From the NCBI GenBank assembly GCA_947258655.1, contig CAMYJD010000001.1:81242-145241 (forward strand): a stretch of DNA of 64,000 nucleotides. Direction: 5' to 3'. A program made the position numbers and the translations under genes. Below are positions 37,042 to 44,632 of the stretch, one piece after another (positions within the stretch are counted from its first letter, which is position 1; each line of letters begins with the position of its first letter). The DNA comes from an uncultured Gammaproteobacteria bacterium (GTDB lineage Bacteria > Pseudomonadota > Gammaproteobacteria > JAADHQ01). The notes beneath the pieces are model-generated. The model saw only the letters and a list, made by a program, of their open reading frames with translations. It made no database searches and was not told the origin of the DNA.

Positions 37042-38274
37042 TTATAATACAATGGATTCGCGCTCTTTCGGTGCCAGACAGATTGTCTTGGAACCTAACT
37101 CGTTGAGTAATGCATGTGCTTGATTCAGTTTTTTATCGATATCATCATCATTATGTGCCGGATCATGATGATATAGAAAAAGTTGTCTAACATTTGCGCG
37201 ATGCGCTGTATGGACTACCTCACTGACACTGGAATGCCCCCAGTCTTCATGCTCACTGTACTCATTATCAAAATAGGTACAATCAGTGATCAACGCATCA
37301 GTATCACGAATAAATTCTTCGAGCATATTGCGGTAATGACTGCTATAGGACGGTGAAGTATCCGGATGAAGTTCCTGGTCGGTGATATAACAAATTGATC
37401 GGCCATCATAATTGATGCGATAGCCAAGACAATAACCGGGATGATTCAACAACATCGTATGCACCTCTACCCCATCCATATCATAGACACCCTCGACCAG
37501 GTCCCTGAAATACACGCGCGCAGCAAATTGTTTCATTGTCACCGGGAAATAGACATCATCCATCTGCGCCGCAATAACCTCGCGCATGGTCAGGCTACCC
37601 TGTGCGGGTCCGCAAATCTCGAATTCATTACCTTGCATGTATAAGGGCACAAAGAAAGGTAACGCATTGATATGATCCCAGTGTGAGTGCGATATAAATA
37701 TCTTCGCGACCACGTTTTTCTTGTGTTCGTTCAACAAATGACTGGACAGGCTGCGTATCCCGGTACCCGCATCGAAAATAAACAAACGGTCTTGCGGCAA
37801 GGACAATGTCACGCACACGGTATTTCCACCATAACGCATACAGTCTGGTTCAGGTGTAGGCAGTGTTCCACGTGCACCCCAGAATGTCAGCGTAACCTGT
37901 TTACTGATTATTTGATCCAAGTCCTCTACAAAGGTCTCGGCATTCACTGGCTTCAGCATATAGCCGTTTGCACCGGACTTGTATGCGCGACTACGATCCC
38001 ATTCATAGGATTTGGATGACAACATAATGATACAGGCATTACTTAACTCAGGACATTCACGCAGCCGCGTACACAATTCCTGCCCATCCATACCAGGCAT
38101 CATAATGTCCAGCAATATGACATCTGGCTGAGTGGACGGGATCAGTGCTAGTGCATCACGACTGGAATGACTGACCTGCACATCATGCCCGGCATCGCTC
38201 AGCAACGTTGTTACGAGCTCGGTAATGGCAGGATCATCATCGACGAGAAAAAATAAAAGTGATTCGGTCATCAT
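37042..38274 (-). CDS. Response-regulator receiver fused to metallo-beta-lactamase hydrolase
   Basis: 410 residues. Residues 5-122 are a receiver with the acidic pocket LVDDDP, phospho-acceptor Asp56 in VILLDIMMPGMDG and Lys108 in YMLKPV. Residues 127-400 are an MBL-fold hydrolase with metal site SHSHWDHINALP (His196, His198, Asp200, His201) and later DCTYFDNEY and YHHDPAHND. The MBL part resembles RNase Z/PhnP-type phosphodiesterases rather than antibiotic lactamases. The fusion suggests hydrolase activity switched by phosphorylation. No histidine kinase is adjacent. The substrate is unknown. Bracketed by repeat relics. Confidence 0.9.
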   Translation of the reverse strand: MMTESLLFFLVDDDPAITELVTTLLSDAGHDVQVSHSSRDALALIPSTQPDVILLDIMMPGMDGQELCTRLRECPELSNACIIMLSSKSYEWDRSRAYKSGANGYMLKPVNAETFVEDLDQIISKQVTLTFWGARGTLPTPEPDCMRYGGNTVCVTLSLPQDRLFIFDAGTGIRSLSSHLLNEHKKNVVAKIFISHSHWDHINALPFFVPLYMQGNEFEICGPAQGSLTMREVIAAQMDDVYFPVTMKQFAARVYFRDLVEGVYDMDGVEVHTMLLNHPGYCLGYRINYDGRSICYITDQELHPDTSPSYSSHYRNMLEEFIRDTDALITDCTYFDNEYSEHEDWGHSSVSEVVHTAHRANVRQLFLYHHDPAHNDDDIDKKLNQAHALLNELGSKTICLAPKERESIVL

Positions 38275-38860
38275 AGCAAGTGATGCTGCATATTTAAGTA
38301 ATCATATAGGCACATAACAGTTTGTCAGATACCCCTATATATAAGACTAATATAAGTTTTATCAAAATATTTATCGTACCTGGACATGACTTTGATTGCA
38401 TTGCAATACTAAACTACAACGCCTCTAATATCACACCAAGACCAGAACTGTTGCCAACATGCAATTAAACTAATTATGCATCTGCCATTATTTATTATTT
38501 AGCATAGATTAGATTAAAGGAAAAATAAAAGTATTTTCTTTTGAATTCAATGATATTCCATTATTATTTTGAACAAAGTCCTGGCTAAAGGCCATTATTT
38601 CATATACATGTAGCAACTAAAGTATACTCTATAGTAATTATATAGCATAAGATCAAGAATAATTTTGGTCAGAGTAAAACTCTGTTAGATTCCCTACTCT
38701 CAGGGAACGACGATCACTGCCTGCTAAAGGTCGACTCCTGCCTGACCGCCTCATTGCTGTTAATGTCCTCTTTTCTGGATTTTCAGCATATTGACTCTCA
38801 GGCAATATTGAAACTGGTCTATCAATCTGTCAGATCGTGTTTAGATATTTTAACTTTTTC
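38275..38860. other. AT-rich intergenic region with repeat relic
   Basis: 586 bases without a supported gene. The first 380 are strongly AT-rich. At 38658-38682 AATAATTTTGGTCAGAGTAAAACTC resembles, in reverse orientation, the AATATTGGGGATCAGAGTAAAGACTC stretch of the element at 36815-37011. A weaker match (TGTCCTCTTTTCTGG) follows at about 38763. The region may be another decayed copy of the same element. It also carries the promoter of the receiver-MBL gene. Confidence 0.45.
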
Positions 38861-38894
38861 AACTGAATACGGCCCTTGCGGGCCGTATTCAGTT
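38861..38894 (-). repeat. 15-bp perfect hairpin with GCAA tetraloop after comEA-like gene
   Basis: Arms AACTGAATACGGCCC and its exact complement flank four bases that read GCAA on the transcript of the upstream gene, a GNRA-type stable tetraloop. It begins 10 bases after the comEA-like stop codon. No U-run follows, so it fits an mRNA 3'-end stabiliser or a weak terminator. Confidence 0.7.
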
Positions 38895-38903
38895 ACATAT
38901 TGA

Positions 38904-39560
38904 TTACTTTTTATCTTTACCAGACTTTTTAGACTTATTGTCTTTCTTGGATTTCTTGTCCTTGACGGACTTTTTGGCTTTGTCAGACTTCTTTGCCTTC
39001 TTTTGTTTACTATCTTTGTTGGATTTACTGGACTCATCCTTGTTCACCTTGTCTTTGTTGGTCTTGTTGGACTTCTTGGATTTATCATTTTTATCCTTCT
39101 TGCCCTTGGCGTCTTTTTTATCATTATTCTTCGCCTTGTCCTGTTTGTCCTTGGTAGATTTTTTTGCGTCTTTGTCTTTACTGCCCTTCTTGCCTTGCTG
39201 TCGATCCCTTGGCGAAGACTTGCTTTCATCTCGCAGCGCCGACTTTTCATTGCTTCTTTCTGTAGCCCTGGTCAGACCACGGCTAGTCGACATGTTTTTA
39301 CGGTTATTATTATAGAGTTCCTTACCAATTCCGGGAACTTTCTGTATATCTTCAGCACTTTTGAATGAACCGTGTTTTTTCCGGTAATCGATAATGGCTC
39401 TGGCCTTGACCGGTCCGATACCTGACAGGTTTTGTTGTAATGCCTTTTCATCGGCCTTGTTGATATTTACCGTGTCTGCCGACACGTTGATGGGCACAAG
39501 GGTTAACACCAGCATCATCATAATAACGATTAACGGAATGCTCTTGAACTGCATATTCAT
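38904..39560 (-). CDS. ComEA-like helix-hairpin-helix protein with lysine-rich tail
   Basis: 218 residues from the ATG at 39560, with GGAG nine bases upstream; an ATG five codons earlier overlaps that site. The signal peptide ends near VSA (residue 28). A ComEA-type double helix-hairpin-helix follows (VNINKADEKALQQNLSGIGP, then IQKVPGIGKEL), which binds double-stranded DNA in competence proteins. The last 125 residues or so are dominated by Lys, Asp, Ser and Asn in KDKKSKK-like repeats. A normal ComEA ends after the HhH domain. The tail could bind DNA or acidic surface polymers. No other competence gene is nearby. Confidence 0.85.
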   Translation of the reverse strand: MNMQFKSIPLIVIMMMLVLTLVPINVSADTVNINKADEKALQQNLSGIGPVKARAIIDYRKKHGSFKSAEDIQKVPGIGKELYNNNRKNMSTSRGLTRATERSNEKSALRDESKSSPRDRQQGKKGSKDKDAKKSTKDKQDKAKNNDKKDAKGKKDKNDKSKKSNKTNKDKVNKDESSKSNKDSKQKKAKKSDKAKKSVKDKKSKKDNKSKKSGKDKK

Positions 39561-39890
39561 AATGACACGCTCCATTATAGATTCAATTGACAGTCATACT
39601 GTTCACTGTCAGCGCATCATATACAGTGTCTCCTGGGTATACCAGTTAGCAGGAATGCATTTAACGAACATTTTACAATTGAGCTGCGATAACTTTTTAT
39701 CCGCTCAAAAATATACGCTATTCATCTATATGAGTATTAATCGCTGCTTATTGAGATGAAATCTATGGTCGGATAAAACGTCATGCTTCGCAAATGATAT
39801 CATGACCTGGACTACACATTAGCCATGCACAGAGGACCGGCTTTGCCAGTTTTCCGTTGAGAAAATATATAAATCAACTGCAGGTGCCGT
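39561..39890. other. Intergenic region, no gene recognised
   Basis: 330 AT-rich bases between the comEA-like gene and the protease gene stop. No coding frame with family resemblance. It holds the comEA-like promoter. No clear terminator for the protease gene was seen. Confidence 0.5.
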
Positions 39891-41192
39891 TTATTGCCCT
39901 GCCAATACAATCATGACCGATTCCTGTATACGCGCCGCCAGGCCTTCGAGGTTATCTCCCTGACTAGCCAGTTCGGTCAGTGGTTGTTGTGCCTGCGGCA
40001 GTTTTTCCATCAACGCCTTCAATACATCCACCTTCAGGGCAAAACTGATATTGGGCAACAGCGTGGTTGTGCCGGTGCGATCATCGGTTGTACCGAGCAT
40101 GGAGGTAACGATACCGACGACCTCACCCTTCATGTTCAGCAATGGTCCGCCACTGTTTCCGGGCTGCACAGGAACCGAAATCTGGTAATTGCTGCGATCC
40201 CCCCGCAGTCCATTTACAGAGCTGATGATGCCATCTGTCAATTTTGGTGTTTTACCCATAATATCGATGCGTGGATAACCTATCGTAAACACAGTGGCTC
40301 CGAGGCGTGCATGGTTGCCTGACAAAGGTAAGGCCGGCGGCATTTTGTCCAGTTCGATAACGGACAACAAGGCCAGATCATTTTGCTTATCGCGTAATAC
40401 CACCCGTGCATGAATACTGTCACCGGCGGTATTAATCAATGTAACTTCATTACTATCGGCAACGACATGATTATTCGTTACCGCATAGCCATGGGCGATA
40501 GGCCAGGCCGTGCCCGATGACTTGTTGGCAAATATGTCCAATGAAGCATCATGCTCCGCCTGTGGTGCATAGGTTGTCAGTTTGGCCTGTAACTCGACGG
40601 CACGTGAATGATCCGGTGATATTCGCTGTATGGCTTGCAGTGATTCGCGTGATTTGTCCACATTTCCTGTTTGTAGGTAGGCCAGACCGGCCAAGTAAAA
40701 CCATTTCACGGCCTTGTTATGCTCGACCGGCATACGCTTTCCTTCCGTATACAGTACGCCGAGATTGTACTGGGCGATGGCAAAACCCTGTTGTGCTGCC
40801 TGTTTAAGCCAATGAATGGCCTGCCGTATGTCCTGTTCTACACCCCTGCCCTGTAGATACATTTGTCCGAGATTAAACTGCGCTGATTTATGACCTTGTT
40901 TCGCGGCACGTTGATACCATTGCGCAGCCATTGCGTGGTTTTCGGCCACACCCTTGCCATAGTCGTACATGACACCCAGATTGATTTGCGCATCAGTATT
41001 TCCCTGTCTGGCAAGCGGCTCCCAGATTTTCATGGCCTCGGAATACTTTCCCTGATCATAGGCCTCCCAGCCCTGGGTAAATTGCTGATCGCTAGGAGCT
41101 AGCGGCTTCGCATAGACATTAATAGGCAACAACAAGCCGAGTATGATCGCCGAGTTCAATAGTGGTCGTCTGATTTGAGTGATAAGGCCCAT
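39891..41192 (-). CDS. Periplasmic Sel1-repeat/trypsin-like serine protease
   Basis: 433 residues from the ATG at 41192, with TGAGGT eight bases upstream. The signal peptide ends at VYA (about residue 28). Residues 35-175 form three to four Sel1-like repeats (YGKGVAENHAMAAQWYQRAA, LQGRGVEQDIRQAIHWLKQA), then a short TPR-like stretch. The C-terminal half is an S1C trypsin-like domain with the triad His242 (VTNNHVVAD), Asp272 (QNDLALLS) and Ser347 (QPGNSGGPLL). There is no PDZ domain, unlike DegP. The repeats probably choose the substrate or partner. Envelope quality control is a reasonable guess. Confidence 0.9.
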   Translation of the reverse strand: MGLITQIRRPLLNSAIILGLLLPINVYAKPLAPSDQQFTQGWEAYDQGKYSEAMKIWEPLARQGNTDAQINLGVMYDYGKGVAENHAMAAQWYQRAAKQGHKSAQFNLGQMYLQGRGVEQDIRQAIHWLKQAAQQGFAIAQYNLGVLYTEGKRMPVEHNKAVKWFYLAGLAYLQTGNVDKSRESLQAIQRISPDHSRAVELQAKLTTYAPQAEHDASLDIFANKSSGTAWPIAHGYAVTNNHVVADSNEVTLINTAGDSIHARVVLRDKQNDLALLSVIELDKMPPALPLSGNHARLGATVFTIGYPRIDIMGKTPKLTDGIISSVNGLRGDRSNYQISVPVQPGNSGGPLLNMKGEVVGIVTSMLGTTDDRTGTTTLLPNISFALKVDVLKALMEKLPQAQQPLTELASQGDNLEGLAARIQESVMIVLAGQ

Positions 41193-41423
41193 ATTAAATA
41201 CCTCAATATTTAACATATCCACAAAGTATCATTTACGCATTGGCACTTAAACATGGAGATCGGCTGATATCAGCGCTTGCTTTAATTAAGAAAAAATCAC
41301 TTAACTCCATCAATCATAATTGAACAAATAAAGGCTTATAAGTAACATGAGATTAATGCTATATATTATTGTATATATTGTTATTTTATAGGTATTTATT
41401 CAAATAATTACCCAAGACTGAAC
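41193..41423. other. AT-rich spacer
   Basis: About 230 AT-rich bases between the protease gene start and the terminator of the next operon. It must contain the protease promoter. Nothing else was recognised. Confidence 0.5.
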
Positions 41424-41460
41424 AAAAAAAGGGAGGGTAAGCCAATGGCTCATCCCTCCC
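41424..41460 (-). terminator. Intrinsic terminator of the four-gene envelope operon
   Basis: On the minus strand GGGAGGG pairs with CCCTCCC, with an inner AGCC-ATT-GGCT stem, and the hairpin (41431-41460) is followed by seven T (41424-41430). It lies about 32 bases after the stop of the repeat lipoprotein gene, so it closes that transcription unit. Confidence 0.88.
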
Positions 41461-41491
41461 AATTACTACTGGAGAAGTTAGTAGTATCTAT

Positions 41492-42634
41492 TTAGTTTGC
41501 CAGCTTAACCCCTAATGAGCTCAGGGTTTCCATGGTCAAACCACCTGTGCTCAGGCCTTTTGATCGTTGATAGGCCTTGGTTGCTGACAGCGTTTGCGCA
41601 CCAATGACACCATCCAGCGGACCCGGGTTGAATCCGGCGGCCTTCAGTGATTTCTGTACACGCATTCCCACCTGTGCATTCATGTTGGTCTTGCACAGTA
41701 CCGGGGCCCAGTCCATCTTGCCTTCTGAAACCTTGATACGCTTGGTAATGGTTGCGTATTCAGCCTTGATGGGAATGGACCTGGTCTTTGTAGGCTCAAC
41801 CATTTTGCGTGCCTTGACGATCTTGTATTCAGCCGGAATGGTAACGGTACGTGTTGTTGCAGGCGCCTTTACCACGCGTTTCTTGACTGTCTTGTATTTA
41901 GCCGGGATCGTTACCGAACGTGTTGTCGCCTTGCTGACCAGAACACGCTTGGCTACTGTCTTGTAGGTCGCCGGTACAGTAACCAGACACATGATTTCAC
42001 CGGTTGCTGCATCTACCTTGGTAATCGGACCACTACCCTTCTTCCATACGGTATGCTCGGGCTTGTCCAGCACCTTCTCGTATTCAGTCTTGTATACTGC
42101 AGGCACTTCCTCGATGCGCTCACTTGTAGGTGAGACCAGGACTTTTTCGCTGACCCAACCATACTTGGCCGGAACCACTTCGATACGCTCTGAAGGCTCC
42201 TTGATCATGACACGCTCTTCCGCCATCTTGTAACGCGCCGGTATAATCTCGATACGCTCAGCCGCGTCCTTCTTCAACACCGTCAGTGTTTCGGTCTTGT
42301 ACTTGGGTGCCGTAAATACACGTGCATAGCATTCACCCGCCTTGGCATTGGGCGGCAATAACTCCGGTGTGGTCATCGGGGCACTTGTTTGACCTGTAGC
42401 TGCTGTAGTATAGGTCTCACGCTCCTGCTCCAGGCGACTACGAGCAGCCCTTTCTTCTTGCAAGGTAGCTTCCAGCGAAGATATTTGCTTGTCTTTTTCA
42501 ACAATAATCATATCTGAACCGGACTTTGCCGTCTTCGTTGTTTTATCCGACATTGTACTACAACCACTCATAACCAGTGCCGAAATCATTACTGGCAATG
42601 CCAGCTTTTTAACTGTAATTTGACTCTTTTTCAT
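41492..42634 (-). CDS. Lipoprotein with 23-residue VPAxYKTV repeats and peptidoglycan-binding domain
   Basis: 380 residues from the ATG at 42634 (AAAGGTG upstream; a GTG three codons earlier is possible). The lipobox VMSGC lipidates Cys25 (from the ATG). A short coiled coil (about 45-80) follows. Residues about 110-320 hold eight diverged copies of a unit of about 23 residues, such as TIPAKYKTVKKRVVKAPATT, IIPARYKMAEERVMIKEPSE and TVPATYKTVAKRVLVSKATT. The C-terminus (about 320-380) is a PG_binding_1 domain (RVQKSLKAAGFNPGPLDGVI). The build suggests a lipid-anchored extended fibre that grips peptidoglycan. Last gene before the terminator. Confidence 0.85.
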   Translation of the reverse strand: MKKSQITVKKLALPVMISALVMSGCSTMSDKTTKTAKSGSDMIIVEKDKQISSLEATLQEERAARSRLEQERETYTTAATGQTSAPMTTPELLPPNAKAGECYARVFTAPKYKTETLTVLKKDAAERIEIIPARYKMAEERVMIKEPSERIEVVPAKYGWVSEKVLVSPTSERIEEVPAVYKTEYEKVLDKPEHTVWKKGSGPITKVDAATGEIMCLVTVPATYKTVAKRVLVSKATTRSVTIPAKYKTVKKRVVKAPATTRTVTIPAEYKIVKARKMVEPTKTRSIPIKAEYATITKRIKVSEGKMDWAPVLCKTNMNAQVGMRVQKSLKAAGFNPGPLDGVIGAQTLSATKAYQRSKGLSTGGLTMETLSSLGVKLAN

Positions 42635-42704
42635 CTGTTTCACCTTTATAATTTAATTGATTGTTAAGATCCAATTTCTCAATACAACTAATTTTTAAAC
42701 ACCA

Positions 42705-43493
42705 CTACTTCGATGCAGACGCCATGTATGCGACGGCTGCCTTGACTTCTTCATCGCTCAAAGCAGGAAAACCACCTTTCGCTGGCATATAGCCCTTGGA
42801 ACCCTGGTAACCCTTTATGGCATGTTCAACCATTAGGTCCATACCCTGAGCCTTGCGTATGGTCCAACTGCTGTCATCCAGTTTTGGCGCCCCTGTCGCA
42901 CCAGAACCGTGACAGGCAACACACTTGCTAGTATAGACAGATTCTCCAAGTTTAAGATCTACAGCGGGCATTTCGGGTGCAGTAGCTGATGATCCCATTG
43001 CGGCAACGGCTGCACCGCCCCCGGTAAGGGTTTTTCCTGCTGATGAATCCGTCAGCATAGTGCTTGCCTTTTCCTTTACAGTTTCCATCGATTCAGTAGC
43101 GCCTTGTTTAGTATCAGCTGCATCGATGTTCTGTGAGGTATCAGTAGACAGCATATCTGCCGCTTTTTCTTTCACATTCTCAACCGTTTCGGTCAAGCCT
43201 TCCTTAGCTTCCTCAACGGTTTCGACGACCTTGGTACTGCCTTTCTTAACAAAAGTGGAAGCAACCTCGGCTGCAGACTTTGTCTTATCGGTTACGACCT
43301 CCTTGATCTCTTCGCCCTTCTCCATTACGGTTTCCGCGGCCTTCGTAGTTGTGTCTTTCACGTCAGTGACTACCTTCGATGCCTTGTCGGCGAGGGATTC
43401 GGTTGATGCCTTATCTGACTCGTCGTCGGACTTGCTACAGGCTATCGTAAGCATTGCAGCAACGCCCAGAGACACAATCATGCTTGCTTTCAT
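42705..43493 (-). CDS. Lipoprotein with amphipathic helical linker and cytochrome c domain
   Basis: 262 residues. The lipobox LTIAC lipidates Cys19. Residues 30-150 are Ala/Lys/Glu/Thr/Val-rich with a repeated 11-residue-like pattern (VKEKAADM, VVETVEEAKEGLTETVENV), like LEA or apolipoprotein helices. Residues 175-262 are a single-heme cytochrome c5-like domain with CVACH at 191-195 and an axial Met in KGYMPAKGGFP. GGAGAG supports the ATG. It would place a heme on a long helical tether at the membrane. Electron partner unknown. Confidence 0.88.
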   Translation of the reverse strand: MKASMIVSLGVAAMLTIACSKSDDESDKASTESLADKASKVVTDVKDTTTKAAETVMEKGEEIKEVVTDKTKSAAEVASTFVKKGSTKVVETVEEAKEGLTETVENVKEKAADMLSTDTSQNIDAADTKQGATESMETVKEKASTMLTDSSAGKTLTGGGAAVAAMGSSATAPEMPAVDLKLGESVYTSKCVACHGSGATGAPKLDDSSWTIRKAQGMDLMVEHAIKGYQGSKGYMPAKGGFPALSDEEVKAAVAYMASASK

Positions 43494-43562
43494 ATTGACT
43501 CTCCAATTGACTTTTATTTCATTATCTGCAGATCCAGATGATCTGCATGGGCAGGTCAGCCT

Positions 43563-43970
43563 TTAATAACTGACCTTTGGCTCCATATTCCTGGCCTGAT
43601 CCACCCAGGACTGGACACTTTTAAGACTGGGTGTCTGCCTGACGAGTTTTTTGGCAGTATTAATCTCTCTCATTTTTTCTGCGAGATTTTCAGCATTTCG
43701 ATTTCTCAGTTCCTTGACGGTATCAACGCCCGCGGCCTCGAGCAACTCCGAATACTGGGTTGAAATACCGGATATACGACACAAATCACAGAGGTTTGTC
43801 CATTTAAGGATACGCGTGTCGTCTATGCCAGTTTTTTCTGCCAGCACCTGGCGCCCCTTGCTAGAACAGGCCTGATCAAGTAATTTATCCGGGTTAGTAA
43901 TACCCTGCGTTCGCAGCAGTTCCCCGAACTTCGGACCGATACCTTCAATATCTTCTATTTTCATTGCCAT
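43563..43970 (-). CDS. DUF4332 helix-hairpin-helix protein
   Basis: 135 residues, all one DUF4332 unit with two helix-hairpin-helix-like motifs (IEDIEGIGPKFGELLRTQGI and LCRISGISTQYSELLEAAGV). There is no signal peptide, so it is cytosolic. The family is found beside diverse genes and its role is unknown; DNA or protein binding is plausible. GGAG precedes the ATG. It lies 69 bases upstream of the cytochrome gene on the same strand. Confidence 0.9.
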   Translation of the reverse strand: MAMKIEDIEGIGPKFGELLRTQGITNPDKLLDQACSSKGRQVLAEKTGIDDTRILKWTNLCDLCRISGISTQYSELLEAAGVDTVKELRNRNAENLAEKMREINTAKKLVRQTPSLKSVQSWVDQARNMEPKVSY

Positions 43971-44036
43971 TATTTTTCTCCGCGTAGATAGCTTTCTATC
44001 TCAATGTCGTTATGCCAACTTGTGCAGGCCCGAGAA

Positions 44037-44360
44037 TCAGAAAAAACTCTTGATCTTGCCGAGTAGACCGCCCGCCCCACTGCCGCCAAGCTGACCAAGG
44101 ATAGTTGGAAGAATAAATTTCATACCCTGATCAACAAGATTACTATCTATACCCAGCTTAGACGCGATCGCTGACAGATCGATGTTTCCAAGAATTGAGT
44201 CCGCATCGCTGTTACCGCCACTATTCTCAAATGCCGAGACAATACTGCTGCCTGCCTCTGGCAGGAACTTCTCTGCCTGCTCCTGACTGAATCCCTTGCC
44301 AACCAGACCAGAAATCATCTCACCTGCCTTGTCACCCAGTATTGATTGTAAAATATCCAT
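44037..44360 (-). CDS. Small DUF937/YidB-like protein
   Basis: 107 residues, Gly/Ser/Leu-rich, with segments ISGLVGKGFSQEQAEKFLPE and LSAIASKLGIDSNLVDQGM and a GGSGAGGLLGKIK end. This resembles DUF937/YidB-type proteins, but the family call is tentative. No signal peptide. GGGGA precedes the ATG. It is the first gene of the leftward unit, and its promoter must be in 44361-44632, shared with the divergent DUF853 gene. Confidence 0.6.
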   Translation of the reverse strand: MDILQSILGDKAGEMISGLVGKGFSQEQAEKFLPEAGSSIVSAFENSGGNSDADSILGNIDLSAIASKLGIDSNLVDQGMKFILPTILGQLGGSGAGGLLGKIKSFF

Positions 44361-44632
44361 GACTCATTCCCCTATTGTCTTAAAGTACCTGCCTTGCGGT
44401 CAGGTTGTGTGTTGATGTGGGAAGTATTGTAGGCCTGAAAAAAATGAAAACAATGGCCTTTACAAACATTTAACAAAGATTTTATAACTGTTAATATTTG
44501 TTATATATTCATATGCCGGTGACATTTGCATAAATACTTAAATTACAATAATAATCAGCTCAGGATGGCAACAGTTTCCTGCAGCTAGAACAGGTCTCCA
44601 GCACTTCGACTGTACAGGATAGGAGTTTAGAT

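Noticed and set aside
37042-38274. Beta-lactamase resistance gene
   Set aside because: The fold is shared, but the domain resembles phosphodiesterase-type hydrolases, is cytosolic and is fused to a receiver.
38700-38820. Terminator or small RNA in the AT-rich spacer
   Set aside because: Only weak hairpins were seen, and no promoter or terminator pair was found.
38822-39037. 71-codon minus-strand frame spanning the GCAA hairpin
   Set aside because: It is the shifted-frame shadow of the lysine-rich comEA-like tail.
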